Shown here piece after piece: positions 5,958 through 8,050 of a stretch of DNA of 8,050 nt. The translations under genes were made by a program, and so were the position numbers. The stretch is from Caldifarciminota bacterium UBA3079 (GTDB taxonomy: Bacteria; Hydrothermota; Tepidihabitantia; Tepidihabitantales; Tepidihabitantaceae): the NCBI GenBank assembly GCA_002366635.1, contig DFBN01000027.1, forward strand, positions 12,708 through 20,757, read 5' to 3'. Numbering within the stretch: the stretch's first letter is position 1; every line of letters starts with the position of its first letter. Below the pieces are notes generated by a model. The model saw nothing but the letters and a program-made list of their open reading frames with translations, searched no databases and was not told the origin of the DNA.

Positions 5958-7119
5958 CCTCAAAATCATCGTCCCGACCTTGCTCCTTACCGCATTGGGA
6001 ATGCTTATTATCTATTCCACAGGAGGCAGACATTATCTTATCCGCCAGCTTCTATTTCTGCCGGTTGCATTAGCCGGCATGTTTGCTGCATATGCAATCC
6101 CGCAACGCGTGTTTCACGACATGGCCGGCCTTCTCTACGGCGTTATCCTGCTGTTGCTTGTCCTTGTCCTGTTCTTTGGCAAAGGCATCGGGTCAAAACG
6201 CTGGTTCATGCTCGGGCCGGTCGCATTCCAGCCGTCAGAATTTGCCAAACTGGCAACCGTTCTGCTGCTTGCCAGAAGCCTTGCGTCCTGCCGCAACCCT
6301 CTCTTCACTTGGAAAACTCTTTTCGTTCCCAGTATAATTTGCCTTGTTCCTGCAATTTTGGTCATTACCGAACCGGACCTGAGCGCTGCCCTGGTTCTGG
6401 CAGTCATCCTGGCATCAATGCTCTACTGGGCCGGATTCAGGCCGCTTCATATCCTTCTGCTTTTCACACCATTGATTTCATTTGCCGCAGGGTTTTCACT
6501 TTATACCTGGATACCATTCTTCGTTTTCTTAGGTATTATAATGCTTATCCGCACCAATCTCTTCCGCACATTGCTGGCCCTCCTGGTCGGTTCGCTATTC
6601 GGTCTGCTCTCACCGATTTCATTTTCGCTTCTGAAGGTATATCAGCGCGCCCGGATAAGAAACTTCCTTGCGCCCTGGCTCGACCCGCACGGTGTCGGAT
6701 GGAATGCTATTCAATCAAGGATTGCAATCGGTTCGGGCCGGCTAACTGGCAAAGGTTTTCTCTCCGGCACCCAGACCCGCCTGGGGTTTTTGCCCAACCG
6801 GCATACGGACTTCGCTTTCTCATGCGTCGGCGAAGAATTCGGTTTTATCGGCAGCATCCTCCTCGTCGGTCTCTTCGCACTAATTATCCATCGGTTCCTT
6901 ATTGCCGCAAGATTCAGCCGTGACAGTTTCTCGTCCCTGGTCGGCATCGGTTGCGCGGCAATTCTTTCTTATCAGGTATTTATCAATATCGGAATGCTCC
7001 TCGGTCTGATACCGATTACCGGTGTCCCTTTACCATTCATAAGCTATGGCGGTTCATCGCTTGTCCTGAATTACATCATCGTCGGTCTCATCCTCAACTT
7101 TGCCACAAAACCGCAATGA
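5944..7119 (+). CDS. rodA: Peptidoglycan glycosyltransferase RodA (SEDS family)
   Basis: RodA polymerises lipid II into glycan strands as the partner of PBP2. The 391-residue polytopic protein has about ten hydrophobic segments and SEDS hallmarks in order: G-I-G-S-K-R-W-F (81-88), Q-P-S-E-F-A-K-L (96-103), E-P-D-L-S-A-A-L (143-150), G-W-N-A-I-Q-S with I-A-I-G-S-G (252-265), L-P-N-R-H-T-D-F (283-290), and G-V-P-L-P-F-I-S-Y-G-G-S-S (360-372). Asp289 in L-P-x-x-x-T-D-F is the catalytically important acidic residue. The start is TTG, fixed by an upstream in-frame stop and a strong Shine-Dalgarno sequence. The gene overlaps mrdA by 14 nt and rlmN by 4 nt. Position after mrdA supports RodA rather than FtsW. 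Confidence 0.96.
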   Translation: MKRPDLKIIVPTLLLTALGMLIIYSTGGRHYLIRQLLFLPVALAGMFAAYAIPQRVFHDMAGLLYGVILLLLVLVLFFGKGIGSKRWFMLGPVAFQPSEFAKLATVLLLARSLASCRNPLFTWKTLFVPSIICLVPAILVITEPDLSAALVLAVILASMLYWAGFRPLHILLLFTPLISFAAGFSLYTWIPFFVFLGIIMLIRTNLFRTLLALLVGSLFGLLSPISFSLLKVYQRARIRNFLAPWLDPHGVGWNAIQSRIAIGSGRLTGKGFLSGTQTRLGFLPNRHTDFAFSCVGEEFGFIGSILLVGLFALIIHRFLIAARFSRDSFSSLVGIGCAAILSYQVFINIGMLLGLIPITGVPLPFISYGGSSLVLNYIIVGLILNFATKPQ

Positions 7120-8050
7120 CCGACCTGAAATCCCTGACCCAGGAACAACTGAAAAAGCTTTGTCAGGAACTCGGCTGGCAGGACTACCGCTCAAAGCAAA
7201 TCTTCTCATGGCTCTGGCAGAAGAACGCAACCGATATTCAGGAAATGACCAATCTCAGCAAGGAAAAACGCAATCTGCTTGCATCCGGATATTATATTGG
7301 ACAACTCAAACCCGAAAGGACCGCGCGTGATAAAGACGGCACCAGGAAATTCACATTCAGGCTGAAACGCGACAATATCATCGAATCGGTATTCATACCT
7401 GGGAAAGACCGGAAAACCGTTTGCATCTCGACCCAGGTAGGCTGCAAGCTCGGCTGCAAATTCTGCTACACTGCTAAAATGGGATTTAAGCGCAACCTCG
7501 AATGGCACGAAATCGCGGGTCAAGTCCTTGCAATCCGGAAACTCGTGAACCAGAGAATCACAAATGTCGTATTCATGGGTATGGGAGAACCTTTCCTCAA
7601 TTACGATGCTACTATCGAAGCAATAAAAGCCCTGAATTCCGACTTCGGCATCAATATCGGTGCGCGGCGCATAACGGTTTCCACTTCAGGCATCCCTGAA
7701 GCCATCCGCAGATACAGCAGATTCCCGCTCCAGTCCAAACTTGCGATTTCACTCAATGCATCGGACAATGAAACCAGGTCTATGCTCATGCCAGTCAACC
7801 GCAAATATCCGCTCGAAAAACTTATCCCTGCAGTGCGCGAATTCACCCAAATCAAGAACAAACGGGTCACATTCGAATATGTCCTGATTGACGGTATCAA
7901 TAACAGGAAAAAGGACATCCGTCAGCTTGCAAATCTACTCAAAGCAATCCCATGCAAAATCAACCTCATTCCATTCAACCCTTTCCCGGGCACAGAATTT
8001 TGTGCCCCACCCTTTCGCTCAGTAGAAGATTTTGCCGAGGCCCTTTACCC
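7116..8050 (+). CDS. rlmN: 23S rRNA/tRNA adenine C2-methyltransferase RlmN (3' end outside window)
   Basis: RlmN is a radical SAM enzyme that methylates C2 of A2503 in 23S rRNA and A37 of some tRNAs. The 311 codons present cover the N-terminal accessory domain (from about residue 20, W-Q-D-Y-R-S-K-Q-I-F-S-W) and most of the radical SAM barrel. The iron-sulfur motif is C110-x3-C114-x2-C117. Cys103 (T-V-C-I-S-T-Q-V-G-C) sits seven residues before the cluster, like Cys118 of the E. coli enzyme. Other hallmarks are F-M-G-M-G-E-P-F-L-N (153-162), R-R-I-T-V-S-T-S-G (184-192), L-M-P-V-N (224-228) and I-P-F-N-P-F-P-G-T (285-293). The second catalytic cysteine would lie beyond the window. ATG at 7116 overlaps the rodA stop (ATGA), indicating translational coupling. 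Cfr is a less likely alternative given the housekeeping context. Confidence 0.95.
   Translation, partial: MTDLKSLTQEQLKKLCQELGWQDYRSKQIFSWLWQKNATDIQEMTNLSKEKRNLLASGYYIGQLKPERTARDKDGTRKFTFRLKRDNIIESVFIPGKDRKTVCISTQVGCKLGCKFCYTAKMGFKRNLEWHEIAGQVLAIRKLVNQRITNVVFMGMGEPFLNYDATIEAIKALNSDFGINIGARRITVSTSGIPEAIRRYSRFPLQSKLAISLNASDNETRSMLMPVNRKYPLEKLIPAVREFTQIKNKRVTFEYVLIDGINNRKKDIRQLANLLKAIPCKINLIPFNPFPGTEFCAPPFRSVEDFAEALY

Noticed and set aside
6309..6923. 204-codon plus-strand frame inside rodA
   Set aside because: It is an out-of-frame reading of RodA, whose hallmark motifs span the same DNA.
7116..8050. Cfr-type antibiotic-resistance methyltransferase
   Set aside because: The N-terminal domain, the L-M-P-V-N motif and the housekeeping location fit RlmN; nothing suggests a mobile resistance gene.

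Overview
The window holds two back-to-back housekeeping transcription units, densely packed with genes, with a single 129-bp gap (1792-1920) between them. On the minus strand, running leftward, is the end of a classical ribosomal-protein (spc-type) cluster: adk, map, infA, rpmJ, then probably the first codons of rpsM at the left edge. On the plus strand, running rightward, is the complete elongasome operon mreB, mreC, mreD, mrdA (PBP2) and rodA, followed by rlmN, which runs off the right edge.

The gene set fits a rod-shaped, Gram-negative-type bacterium of medium GC. All proteins are bacterial and the starts are often GTG or TTG. The order adk-map-infA-rpmJ-rpsM is shared by many phyla, so it does not identify the lineage. 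An uncultured candidate phylum is my guess only. Seven cysteines in the extracytoplasmic part of PBP2 would suit an anaerobe, but this is weak evidence.

The right-hand operon encodes a complete lateral wall-synthesis machine. MreB filaments sit on the inner membrane face, MreC and MreD connect them to the periplasm, RodA polymerises lipid II and PBP2 cross-links the strands. Adjacent genes overlap by 1 to 16 nt or lie 1 nt apart, which implies translational coupling. RlmN, a 23S rRNA/tRNA adenosine C2-methyltransferase, is joined to rodA by an ATGA overlap. The left-hand operon supplies adenylate kinase, N-terminal methionine removal, IF-1 and ribosomal protein L36.

The divergent gap carries two recognisable sigma70-like promoters with the same layout (TTGACA, 16-bp spacer, TAG[A/T]CT). 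The mreB promoter lies so close to the gene that its transcript is predicted to be leaderless, starting at a GTG codon. The hexamer TAGACT or its complement occurs four times in this gap, including a perfect 12-bp palindrome over the mreB -10 region. I see no mobile element, CRISPR array, tRNA, rRNA or evident terminator. I did not find a new defence or biosynthetic system; the points of interest are regulatory and architectural.
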